From positions 38,136,572-38,200,571 of the forward strand of contig CM032666.1 in assembly GCA_019095985.1 (NCBI GenBank): DNA of 64,000 nucleotides, read 5' to 3'. This document shows, piece after piece, positions 13,960-37,698 of the stretch. The stretch's first letter is position 1, and each line of letters opens with the position of its first letter. The notes under the pieces were generated by a model. That model saw only the letters and a list, made by a program, of their open reading frames with translations, searched no databases and was not told the DNA's origin. This DNA is from Streblospio benedicti (lineage: Eukaryota > Annelida > Polychaeta > Spionida > Spionidae). Position numbers and translations under genes: made by a program.

Positions 13960-14173
13960 GGGACGGACCACTCGATATTGGGGGGGGGGCGACAAAATTT
14001 TCCAAAAAAAAATCTGCCTTTGATTTTAAAAGGAAAAAAATTTGTCCCTGATGTTCACCAAAAATGTCTCACTTCAAGTTGAAAATAAAAAAATTGTCTC
14101 CAGAAAGTCAAAAAAAATTGTTTTATTTGTAAACATTTTGTCGCCCCCCCCCAAATATCGAATGGTCCGTCCC
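13960..14173. mobile_element. Harbinger-like MITE with G-tract termini
   Basis: The ends are inverted copies: GGGACGGACCA-CTCGATATT followed by a G-run and CGACAAAATTTT, against the reverse complement at 14,130-14,173. TTA flanks both ends (13,957-13,959 and 14,174-14,176), the 3-base target type typical of PIF/Harbinger. The inside is A/T-rich and non-coding. A stray GGGACGGACC end is seen near 46,632. Confidence 0.65.
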
Positions 14174-14288
14174 TTACATAGTTAGGTTCTACATGGGTTA
14201 AAAATTGTACAATGAGTTTTGGCACTTATTTGCAAACCCGAGGTAGAAGCGTATTGGTTTATACAGTTATAGTCTGTTGCATATTTTG

Positions 14289-14446
14289 GGCCCCCACTCT
14301 CTTTCACCACCAAAATATTTCATTTGCATGGTAGTTTTGGCATATTCACTGTCAATCACGCATACACAACCCATGAGAACCTGTCAATACGCCACCACCA
14401 CCCCCACCGCACCACCCTTTTAAAAAGCTGGATCTGTCAATGCAAA
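14289..14446. mobile_element. G-tract MITE remnant, reverse orientation
   Basis: It ends in CTGGATCTGTCAATGCA, matching the reverse-complemented terminus of the TAGGCAGATCC family, and holds the C-rich interior (ccaccaccacccccaccgc). The left end is not sharp. Confidence 0.45.
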
Positions 14447-14976
14447 ATCAACTGTGTTTCACAATATAAACCCTGTTGCACAAATGTAAGAATAGTGCAT
14501 CAAATGTAAACCACCTATATCTGTTGTCCCTTTTACTGGCATGAATCCAAAGTACATCGATGTCCTCTTATCAGTTGTTCAGCCACTCTCTTCAGAACTT
14601 CAAATTACGCCCCCTTCACTATCCCCTCTCCAGAGCATCACCCTCATTTGTCTAGACGCTAAATATTCAGCTATCCTCCCACTCAGATGGGAATGCAAGC
14701 TTAGAAGTTATCTGTTAACCAGGTCTTGGGCAAGCTTGTCAACAGAGGACAGCAGAATATGTGATTTTGGCTTATATATTGACCAAATGTCACAGTGTAT
14801 ATGTACTCAACCTTTTGATGACTGTTCAGAATACCTACTAGCAATACTGGTTAATCTGGTGCCTTATGGACAATAATATTCGTATCAGTAAAGGTTATAG
14901 TAAAACGACGACAATACTTGGAGTCACTTCGACCATGACTATAATTTGATACCATAAAAATCATTTCATATTTCAG

Positions 14977-16532
14977 GTGTTCACAAAGTGTTGGTGTTCT
15001 CTTTAAGATATGTGCTGCCTATATTGATCATAATTGTGTTGGGAATTTCACTTACGAGCAAGTTCAAAGCCAGCAATCAAGGTCTTGGAGAGACTCTCCA
15101 AGCAGTTGTCCCAGCAGATTCCTCGGCGGGCATGCAAATAGTACCTGAACTTTCGACAAGATTATCTGCTAGCCAGCTTATCAATATGTCACAGCAGTGG
15201 AATTCCCTTTCTGATGCCATAGCTAGCCTATCTGTGAATAATACTATTTTAATGGTCTTCGTTGACAGACTGGATTCAGAAATGGCGTTGAATTTTTACT
15301 ACGCGTCTCTACACCCAAACGACATACACAACTTCCTGTTTGTGACGTCAGAAGAAGATACGTGCGGTGTTTTTATGTCAAGGGGGATACCATGTTATGT
15401 GTATATGAAAGATAAAGACTCTGTTCAGAATAAACTGTTCATAAAAGCACACATGATTTTGGAAGCGTTGGAGAGTGGATATCACGTAGTACAAGCGCAT
15501 ACAGATGTTTACTTTTTCCATAACCCGTTGAGAGAAACCATTTTTACGTGTGAAGGTCCATGCGATGTGGCTGTGATGTGGGACCATAGAGTCTACAGTG
15601 TCGGCTATGTGTACGTCAAACCGACTCTAAAGAGTAAAATACTTTATAAAAGGATGGTAGAATATGCAGCTGAGCACAAAAGAAATGATGAAGAAGAAGC
15701 TATGAACGCATTGTTGAAAAAGGCAGACGTAAAGTTCGTTGTTTTCAAAAAGGACAGGTTTCTGAACGGCTATGATTATTTTGAAGGTGGCCATAGAATG
15801 TTCTATGGTAATCACACATGCAGGAATTGTTTGGTGGTTCATAACAATTGGATCACTGGAAATGCGGCTAAAATATACAGATTTAAAGAGCATCTCATGT
15901 GGAAAATGGAATCAAATGTTAGCTACTACAAAAACGCCTCCACCAAATACCTGTTGTATGATAACAATATCTCTTTCAAATCGCAAGAGAAAGACTTGAA
16001 TGCCAAGACACTTCTCCAAATGGAATTGCAGGCGTTGAAGAATGCATTTGCGTTGGGTAAAATGTTAGGAAGGGTGGTTATCCTTCCGGTATTTCACTGC
16101 GATGAATACCTCCGACTGGATGAGATATGTCCGCTAAATGCGCATCTTAGACTAGAAGACTTTAACAACGCTTTAAGAGGTAAATATAGAGAGCACTTGT
16201 TTCTATCCAATCCGCACATTCCAGATACTGTTCGGAAATCAGTAACTCAAATCCACGTGATTGTCACGCCGAGATTAAGAGAAGAGATTAATCCAAACGA
16301 GTTGATGCGCATGCCTCAGTATCATGTGCACTTTCCGGAAAATGCAGTATCGCCTACTTTTGACGAACTGATCACTTGGTTTGGGGAAAAGAGGATTGGT
16401 CAAAGCGTTCTTAGAATACATTCTTTGTACGACATAAGTGTACAATTTCCTTCGGGGGATGATGATAAAGAATTTAATGAGATGATTCGCCGGGGGTTTG
16501 TTTTAGCTGGCTATAGACAATATAAAGCCTAA
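14977..16532 (+). CDS. Golgi-type glycosyltransferase-like protein (nucleotide-diphospho-sugar transferase family), last exon
   Basis: A single open exon of about 518 codons with acceptor tttcag at 14,971-14,976, entered in phase 1 and ending TAA. There is no ATG before the membrane segment, so the start codon must sit in an unseen upstream exon. Numbering from the GTG at 14,988, residues 8-22 form a hydrophobic anchor (YVLPILIIIVLGISL), giving type II topology. Residues about 85-305 resemble the nucleotide-diphospho-sugar transferase fold (Pfam Nucleotid_trans): ILMVFVDRLDSEMALNFYY, then AHTDVYFFHNPL at the DxD site, and VHNNWITGNAAK at 284-295. The first Asp of the DxD appears as His171 (HTD). 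Residues 340-514 form a second domain with LKNAFALGKMLGRVVILPVF, also seen after this fold in other invertebrate proteins as I remember them. Several N-glycosylation sequons fit a Golgi lumenal enzyme. Donor and acceptor cannot be told. A possible poly(A) signal is at 17,120. Confidence 0.75.
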
Positions 16533-18748
16533 GTAATCAGGAAAATATTAAAGGAAAATTTGATTAACATAAAATAGAAACATGTGCAGGTTTATTTGTT
16601 TCTCAATTAAAAACCTAAACAATTAATGTGCCATCGTTGAAAGTTGATAATTCTGCTAAAAACGGAATCTTTATCTAATGATAATTATCTAGGTCGTCTC
16701 ACCCTTCAAATCTCAAAATTTGATATCTATAAAATGTTTTTTTTTTTTTAATGACATTTGACATACCTCAATTCATATTGAATTAAAAGCAACTGGAAAC
16801 ACGCTTCACTAACACGATAATGTGTATGTAATGTATCTAAAATGACATTTATGTTTTTGATTGTACGTTCCGAACTCATATTATAAGGCATCAATAATAC
16901 TAATGCGATGGCAGTTTCATGTTGTTTCCATTGTGTCTGCCACCAACACAATCGTTCCTTCAAGTTACTACAGTTGAGACCAGTGAATACAAAAAACACC
17001 CTTTTACGCAGCTTATACTCTTATTTACATAATAACTGACTATTATTTAATAAAATCGAAGTTCCTGCTCATATTCACACATGCTATTTTGTCTCATCTC
17101 ATTAGACAACATGTATGGCAATAAAGGTGAAGAAAAAAAATCCTATTTCATCAACATATTTTACGAACATGTTTTACTTGTAAAGAATACGGAGTGGTTA
17201 TAGGCTTCATCTCAAAGAAATAATAATACAATTGAAATGAAGACACTATGAAATGTCAAAGGAAGGCTTGTCTTTGTTCGTCTAATCTGAAAACGACTGA
17301 AACTTCATCCTTCTGTTAAAAAGTGAATGGATGCTCTAATTAGAACTATTTATGGCGTGTCTTTTATTTTTCTAGCTATTGTTGAATTTCGGCTAATATA
17401 AGGGGGTTATCATGGTTCACTGGGTCGGGGGTTGCCTGAAAAACTCGACTAGATTTTATGTTTGAATCGGGGACTAACATCTACGGTGCATTTAATGTGC
17501 CGGCCAGGGAAATTGGTATGGTAATGTTAAAGGGGGGGGGGGCTGAAATTTTCAAACAAATGTAGGGTAGGGGTGGGGTCTGAAAACACTTTCCTTTTTT
17601 TCATACCCCCTGGACATAGTGAATGGTTGCCCCCTAAGATGACGTTCATGGCAAAGACTGATGTATGTTACTGTGAGTGGAATCCTTATTTTCTTTCTCC
17701 CTTTTTTTACTTTTGTCTTTTTTTCTTTTTTTCTTTTTTGCTATTACTTTCAGAATACCAAACAGTTATTTCTTTAAGCTACGCTAGTTATGATGACCTT
17801 ATAGTCAGTTAACAACTTATTATTAAATCCATATGTGTAAAATATTTATGGCTTTGTGTATAATTTTCCCAAAATATAAATCTGCAAATGTAATTCAATG
17901 TAATGCAAATGTAATAATGGACGTGAAACCAGCATTATTTTCTGCAAGTGATCGCAGTCAGAAATATTTGTGCTCGCTTGCGTGGGGGGGGGCTGGGAGT
18001 GGTATAACAGATAACTCGTGTATCACGATTACGACACCGCTTTATTCAAAACATACATAGTTTCAATGGAAAGGTTTGATACACATTAATTACACATTTT
18101 AAGTCATAATACATAGAAACATAGTTTTGACATGTAAAACATTTCGTATCACAGATTAATTAATATCTTTGACATTCCCTGATATATTAAGACTGACATA
18201 AACTTCATTTTTTAGATAATTATAAAAACCAGAAGTCTATGGAGTAGGCAAACAAAACTATAACAAAAGTTTAACATTATACTTTTCAGCATTAACATTT
18301 ATATAAATCAAACTCGCCCTGAACTCTTAAAGTAGATAAAAATGCTACTATAAAAATATTATGACCATTCGTGTTTATTTCACATAGTGAGGATCAATTT
18401 TTGGAAAAGGTAACATGCTGAGGCATTTTCAGTATAAGTTGTCAAACAAGTGTTTAATCTATTTTGGGTATGCTGAATCCAAATCTGGTGTTTGACAAAA
18501 AATATTCTAACCTTTGACCCTTAGAACTAAAACACAAAATGGTCGCCAAATTCTTACCAAAGAATCTAGTTGTGTGGATAAAGATATGCATGCCTTCATA
18601 CCACAATTGGTCATTGAGTGGTTCTAGAGTTATTTGGTATAAATAATTAAGAGACGATCTATAAATATATAGACATTCTGGTCCGTCTGTATTAACAATA
18701 TAATTCAATGACTATCAATGACATACACAATATCTAATACAAGTCTTG
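16533..18748. other. Convergent 3' region between the glycosyltransferase-like gene and SLC5
   Basis: The two genes end toward each other. The left part probably contains the 3' UTR of the glycosyltransferase-like gene (AATAAA at about 17,050 and 17,120). The right part fits the SLC5 3' UTR: on the minus strand AATAAA lies at about 18,040. A G-tract repeat sits at about 17,530-17,640 and a pyrimidine-rich run at 17,690-17,750. No other gene is visible. Confidence 0.5.
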
Positions 18749-32086
<13,338 letters not shown>

Positions 32087-32651
32087 GGTGACGGTGGTGT
32101 TGAAGGGTCGCTCGTTTGGATGGCTTTTCTCCCTACTTTTGGAGAAATCTGTTCTAGTTAATTGACCAAATCCACACCAACTGGTGGGAATCTAATTCAC
32201 AACAAGTTGTATAGCTTGCTCTTGAAATTCAGATTCATCCAGCTTGCTTGGTATCCGAAATGGTTGTGATATAATGAAAAGTGGGGTTACTACTATCATT
32301 TTGATAGGTCAAGATCATCAATTTTATCAATATGATGAGTTCATTGATTTGTGTACGTGGACATCTTAAGATTGAAATTTTGGAGTATTCTTATTAACAA
32401 TTTGCGCCATTTGAACAAAAAAATTGTCGTGATACAGAATTCTATATGGCGATTCCAATTCTCAAATGACGGCAGATTGCATTAAACAGTTTGGCTAATT
32501 TCATGACCAGTGTTCATTTCAAATTGACCTATTTGGAGACATACATCACATGGATCATTAGTATGATAACCTGGTGATGTAAAGGGTCAAGTTTATAGTG
32601 ATTATCATATACACGTGACAGGCCAACTACTTTAAACTCCTCCTTTTTTTA

Positions 32652-33420
32652 AAAATATTTATTATACTGTAAAGTGTGAAGAACAACATGTTTTGAAATG
32701 AACCTTTTGTCTTCAATAGTTTTTCCATTACAACCCATTTCGTGAAGACCAACCCGGAGTGAAAACAATGACTCATTTTTGCAATTTATATGGGCTAAAA
32801 AAATGATAAAGAACAGCATTTTTTATCATCAAGTTTTTCTTATATGATACATTTTATAGCAGCAACTACAATGAAAGTATATTGATTGGTCATGTTTAAA
32901 CCCCCATTTTCTCAAAACTAAGTTTGCATATGGATTAATTTTTTCTTTTTATATTTCAACCGTGAAATCAAATTTTCACAAACGTGAATATATTTGAAAA
33001 ACTTACTAGGGATTTTGATTTTTTTATTTCGTTGATGAATTATGAACGTTTTTGAATTGATTTGCCAGAAAATTCGGAAAATAAGTGGTTTTAAAACTTA
33101 AAATGCGTGCAAAATGAAAAATAGGAAAAAATAAAAAAAATTGAGGCAAGGTTTTCTAGATAAATATACAAATTTTGTAACTGAATAGTGATTTCCATGT
33201 TGATGTTTTACTATCAGTTATATGCTTCACAGACAAAGTTGTAAATTTTTCACTAATTGCTTTATAAAAAAATGTTCATCAATCTATACACCAAAAACAT
33301 GTTGTGTCATTAGATTAGATAATTATCTACAAAATAAAGTGTAATTTGTAAGAATTGAAGCAATAATGAGTGAGAAAATCAAAGTTTAATGAAATCGTAA
33401 GAAAAGAGTTCACAGTCCCC
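32652..33420. mobile_element. Inverted second copy of the TTAA-type MITE, one end lost
   Basis: It matches 21,272-22,169 in reverse orientation and ends in AAAGAGTTCACAGTCCCC followed by TTTAAATTT. The left terminal 50 or so bases are missing. The right allele copy has an uninterrupted site (gatacttaaatttaaaaag at about 34,738-34,756) with a single TTAA. Confidence 0.8.
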
Positions 33421-34517
33421 TTTAAATTTAAAAAAGTATTTCCCAAGTGATATATAAAATCAGAGTAACTACGGTTACCCATCTCATAATATTATGCATA
33501 TATCCATCCCTTCCCGGTTGTTCCCTTTTCAACGCTGAACGTTTACAGACATCCATTATGATGGGTCTTACTGGTAATGCTGATCTTCTCTGCACTGGCA
33601 GGCTGCATTACCAGAAACTCACAATTCAACTGCCATCCCTGTCTTTTGCTACCTTGGATCTTACTCTGTTCAAGGTTTATTCTCCTACGGAGGTTTACTC
33701 CAGGTGGAACTGCTTCACTTGGTTATGGTAGAGCTCCATTGTTGCTTTTGGTTCAACTATGTCATTTGGTTCGCTGGAAGATTGATTAGATTTTCATCAA
33801 ATCCCCAATACTTTCCGCTAGATGTCTCACAGCAATCATGCCAAGTATTCTGCACTACGGTTGTGTATGTATTAATTTTTTTTCCAATGCATCTGAATTC
33901 TATCTGTTTTGTTTCAAAGTACCGGAGACATTATTAAATAAATTCGAATATACCCACTCGCAAATCAAGGTGGTTTTGAATTTTGAACTCAAAAAGTAAC
34001 CGCGAATTGAATTTTCTTCATTTTTTCCACATTGACTTATCATACCCCAAGACGTGGCTGAGGTGGGCAAGAATTTGAAAATTAGATTTCCGTGACAGGA
34101 ATATGCACAAAGATTGTTTAAAGATGTACAGGACATTTAGTATAAAGCGGCCCTATATATATTAGAAATATATATCATATGAGAGAGGCGCTCATCTGGC
34201 TATACAACCACCCGCTTAATCTTCAAACGTATTAAACAGGGTTGCAAATAAATATGAGTTCATTTGAACAACACCGTATTATATTTCATCAACTTTTCAG
34301 TTTGCTTTTTTCAAGGAAAAAACATCATGGGAAAGTCTGAATGACCCCACCCTATTTCTCTTTTCTCCTTGTTTGGTTTGCAATAGTGTAGTCTTCGATA
34401 TACACAATGAATTAATTAATCTATTTTCTGATAAACAGGTAACGGTTATGAGAGTAGAATTGGTTATGAGACAAATTATGACAATTATTAGGCTCGTGAC
34501 ATTGATCATTTGTTGTA

Positions 34518-34617
34518 NNNNNNNNNNNNNNNNNNNNNNNNNNNNNNNNNNNNNNNNNNNNNNNNNNNNNNNNNNNNNNNNNNNNNNNNNNNNNNNNNNN
34601 NNNNNNNNNNNNNNNNN
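34518..34617. other. Assembly gap, 100 N
   Basis: Exactly 100 unknown bases, a conventional placeholder length rather than a measured one. Confidence 0.99.
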
Positions 34618-35883
34618 GACATACATCACATGGATCATTAGTATGATAACCTGGTGATGTAAAGGGTCAAGTTTATAGTGATTATCATATACACGTGACA
34701 GGCCAACTACTTTAAACTCCTTTTTAAAAACGTATTTGATACTTAAATTTAAAAAGTATTTCCCAAGTGATATATAAAATCAGAGTAACTACGGTTACCC
34801 ATCTCATAATATTATGCTTCATTTATCCATCCGGGCTTCCTCGGTTGCTTCCTCGGTTGCTTCCCTCTCAGATTCAACGTCTGAACGTTTACAGACATCC
34901 ATTATGCGTTGGGTTGTTTATGGGTCTTCTCTGATCTTCTCTGCACTGGCAGGCTGCATTACCAGAAACTCACAATCTGCAACTGCCATCCCTGTCTTTT
35001 GCTACCTTGGATCTTACTCTGTTCAAGGCTACCCATTCCCTCCTACGGAGGTTTACTCCAGGTGGAAGTGCTTCACTTGGTTATGGTAGAGCTCCATTGT
35101 TGCTTTGGTTCAACTATGTCATTTGGTTCGCTGGAAGATTGATTAGATTTTCATCAAATCCCCAATACTTTCCGCTCGATGTCTCACAGCAATCATGCCA
35201 AGTATTCTGCACTACGGTTGTGTATGTATTAATTTTTTTCCAATGCATCTGAATTCTATCTGTTTTGTTTCAAAGTACCGGAGACATTATTAAATAAATT
35301 CGAATATACCCACTCGCAAATCAAGGTGGTTTTGAATTTGAACTCAAAAAGTAACCGCGAATTGAATTTTCTTCATTTTTTCCACATTGACTTATCATAC
35401 CCCAAGACGTGGCTGAGGTGGGCAAGAATTTGAAAATTAGATTTCCGTGACAGGAATATGCACAAAGATTGTTTAAAGATGTACAGGACATTTAGTATAA
35501 AGCGGCCCTATATATATTAGAAATATATATCATATGAGAGAGGCGCTCATCTGGCTATACAACCACCCGCTTAATCTTCAAACGTATTACTCTTGCCTAA
35601 CCAGGGTTGCAAATAAATATGAGTTCATTTGAACAACACCGTATTATATTTCATCAACTTTTCAGTTTGCTTTTTTCAAGGAAAAAACATCATGGGAAAG
35701 TCTGAATGACCCCACCCTATTTCTCTTTTCTCCTTGTTTGGTTTGCAATAGTGTAGTCTTCGATATACACAATGAATTAATTAATCTATTTTCTGATAAA
35801 CAGGTAACGGTTATGAGAGTAGAATTGGTTATGAGACAAATTATGACAATTATTAGGCTCGTGACATTGATCATTTGTTGTAT

Positions 35884-37065
35884 ACAATAGGTACAAATAA
35901 AATATCTGGTCCAATAAACTCACAAATCCTGTGTTTGTTAATATATAATACGTTCAAACAGGACCACCCCAAATTACTGTGCTATTTGTCAACATGACGG
36001 AACAAGGCTGTGTAACACTAGTTTTGCTGGGTGAACAAATGCAAGTATCTGAATCTGAGTGGGTGTGACGGCGAAAACATCAAGTTTGATGACTTTATCG
36101 CCCAACGTGGTTGTGTTATGCACAAAGCGTTAAAAAAATAGTGTTAGTAAGAATGGACGTGGGCTGGGTGGTTTTTTAACGTATTCAGTGTTGATGCGCT
36201 GACCACCTCTGCTGGCAGATTGTTCCAGAGAATGACTGTGCTCGGAAAAAATGAATGTCTATAATAGTCCGTCAATGTTGGGATTTCGAAGTAGGTTTGG
36301 TTGTGAGTTCTTCTGGATATTATGGTTGCTGGATGAATATGATGAGGCATTGATAAATTGACAAGATGGTATTAGTATTAGTGTGATCGTCCTGAAAACA
36401 CAATGCACTCATATTATAAAAAGCATATAGCATCGATACAAAGAAACTGACTGTCCGAAAAACATAAAGCACCCACAAATTACTCTTGCCTATCTAAATA
36501 TACAAAAACAACCCAACAAAACAACAACAACAACAACTAACAACAACAACAACAACAACAACAACAATATATACCTATGCATGAATGACAGTCCTGTTAC
36601 CACAATGCACTACAGCGATTATTTTCCCCACAATATTGATGACGTATATTTTTACACGCTCAATCCCATTTTTTCCACATAACATCGCACATCCCGGGAG
36701 CACATCCTTATGTTGCCAATATGTCATTGGGCTATATCCACATAGTCGAAATATGTAGGCAATTTCAAAGTGAGGTTTTAGGCATCACAAAATTCCATAT
36801 CTCAGTTTTTGTTTTATTATTGCATTGAATATCATGTCATATCAGTATGTGCAGAGTTTTGTGTATGTTAAATAGCAGAATATGAAGCAAATACTAAAGG
36901 TAAACGAATGATCTATAATCTCAATTTAAACAGGTCCCTTAGACAAACATTCTTTCATGCTTTTACTGAAATGACCCTTAGAGATTAATCTTATAATAAG
37001 TCAGTGTAAACAAACAACAGAAACATTTCTAATTACATGTATTAGCCAATTATTCACGTACAATT
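35884..37065. other. Intergenic region 3' of ketohexokinase
   Basis: It contains a LINE remnant at about 36,144-36,370 and an (AAC)n microsatellite at 36,517-36,567. The rest is AT-rich, with no recognised feature. Confidence 0.5.
36144..36370 (-). mobile_element. LINE 3' end of the reverse-transcriptase ORF (CR1/L2-like)
   Basis: The minus strand encodes MPHHIHPATIISRRTHNQ, then YYRHSFFPSTVILWNNLPAE and VVSAS-LNTLK. The SFFPST-WN-LP-VV pattern is the standard C-terminus of non-LTR retrotransposon polyproteins in this group. Only this tail is present. Confidence 0.75.
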
Positions 37066-37657
37066 TTATTTCTTATATGCCGTGGTACCAAATTTTTCCT
37101 TCAATGCTAGATTCCCGACCATTCCACATTTGGCACCAGCAACTTGACATCCAAAATCTATGGCCTCAGCCAGCGTCCAACTACGACTTAATCCAAATAT
37201 CGAAGCTCCAATGAAGGTATCTCCTGCTCCTAGGGTATCAACAGTTTTCTCAGGTGTATATGCTGGAACGGTCAACAGATTTTCTGATCCTTCAACTATT
37301 GCTGCAGCTCCACGTTCACCCCATGGTACAATCAGTGTTGCCCTGCAAAAATTACTATATTCTGAAGAAAGCACCCATGTAAAACATGTCGGATCCAAGA
37401 AAATTATCGTGTGATGTATTTTGAAATCACTCATGATGACGGATACAAAAATGTAAAATGGATGATAGCCAGTGCGCGTGATTTTACAGAAATATGATAA
37501 ATGTTATATTCACGAATTGAGAATCTTGATTTCAAAAGACAGAGGTTACAAGTGCTTTTCACATTGAAATATTACTGTTCAGAACCGATATCATTTTAAG
37601 CACAAAGTAATTCATGAAATATTCTGCATTGGATTTGAGACAAATCTCATATAGAAG

Positions 37658-37698
<41 letters not shown>

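Larger units (their letters stand above)
11079..14976. other. Intergenic region with small MITEs
   Basis: No convincing exon. It holds a hairpin repeat at 11,940-12,040, an A-rich stretch at 12,480-12,590, a Harbinger-like MITE at 13,960-14,173 and a G-tract MITE remnant at 14,289-14,446. The first exon of the glycosyltransferase-like gene should lie here or further left, but I could not place it. Confidence 0.5.
32539..35883. repeat. Direct duplication across a 100-N gap, probably two unmerged alleles
   Basis: The sequence 32,539-34,517, ending at the gap, is repeated after it at 34,618-35,877 (starting gacatacatcacatgg), and the right copy runs on into unique sequence. The copies are nearly identical apart from small indels, a patch near 33,500-33,600 and the insertion at 32,652-33,420, which only the left copy has. 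Duplication that begins and ends at a fixed-size gap is typical of split haplotypes. No exon was recognised. Confidence 0.85.

Noticed and set aside
14541-14876. 111-codon open frame upstream of the glycosyltransferase-like exon
   Set aside because: No suitable splice donor in phase and no membrane or domain signal; it is not the missing first exon.
34814-35252. Open frames shared by the two allele copies (also 33,447-33,789)
   Set aside because: Indels between the copies break the frames with no sign of protein conservation.
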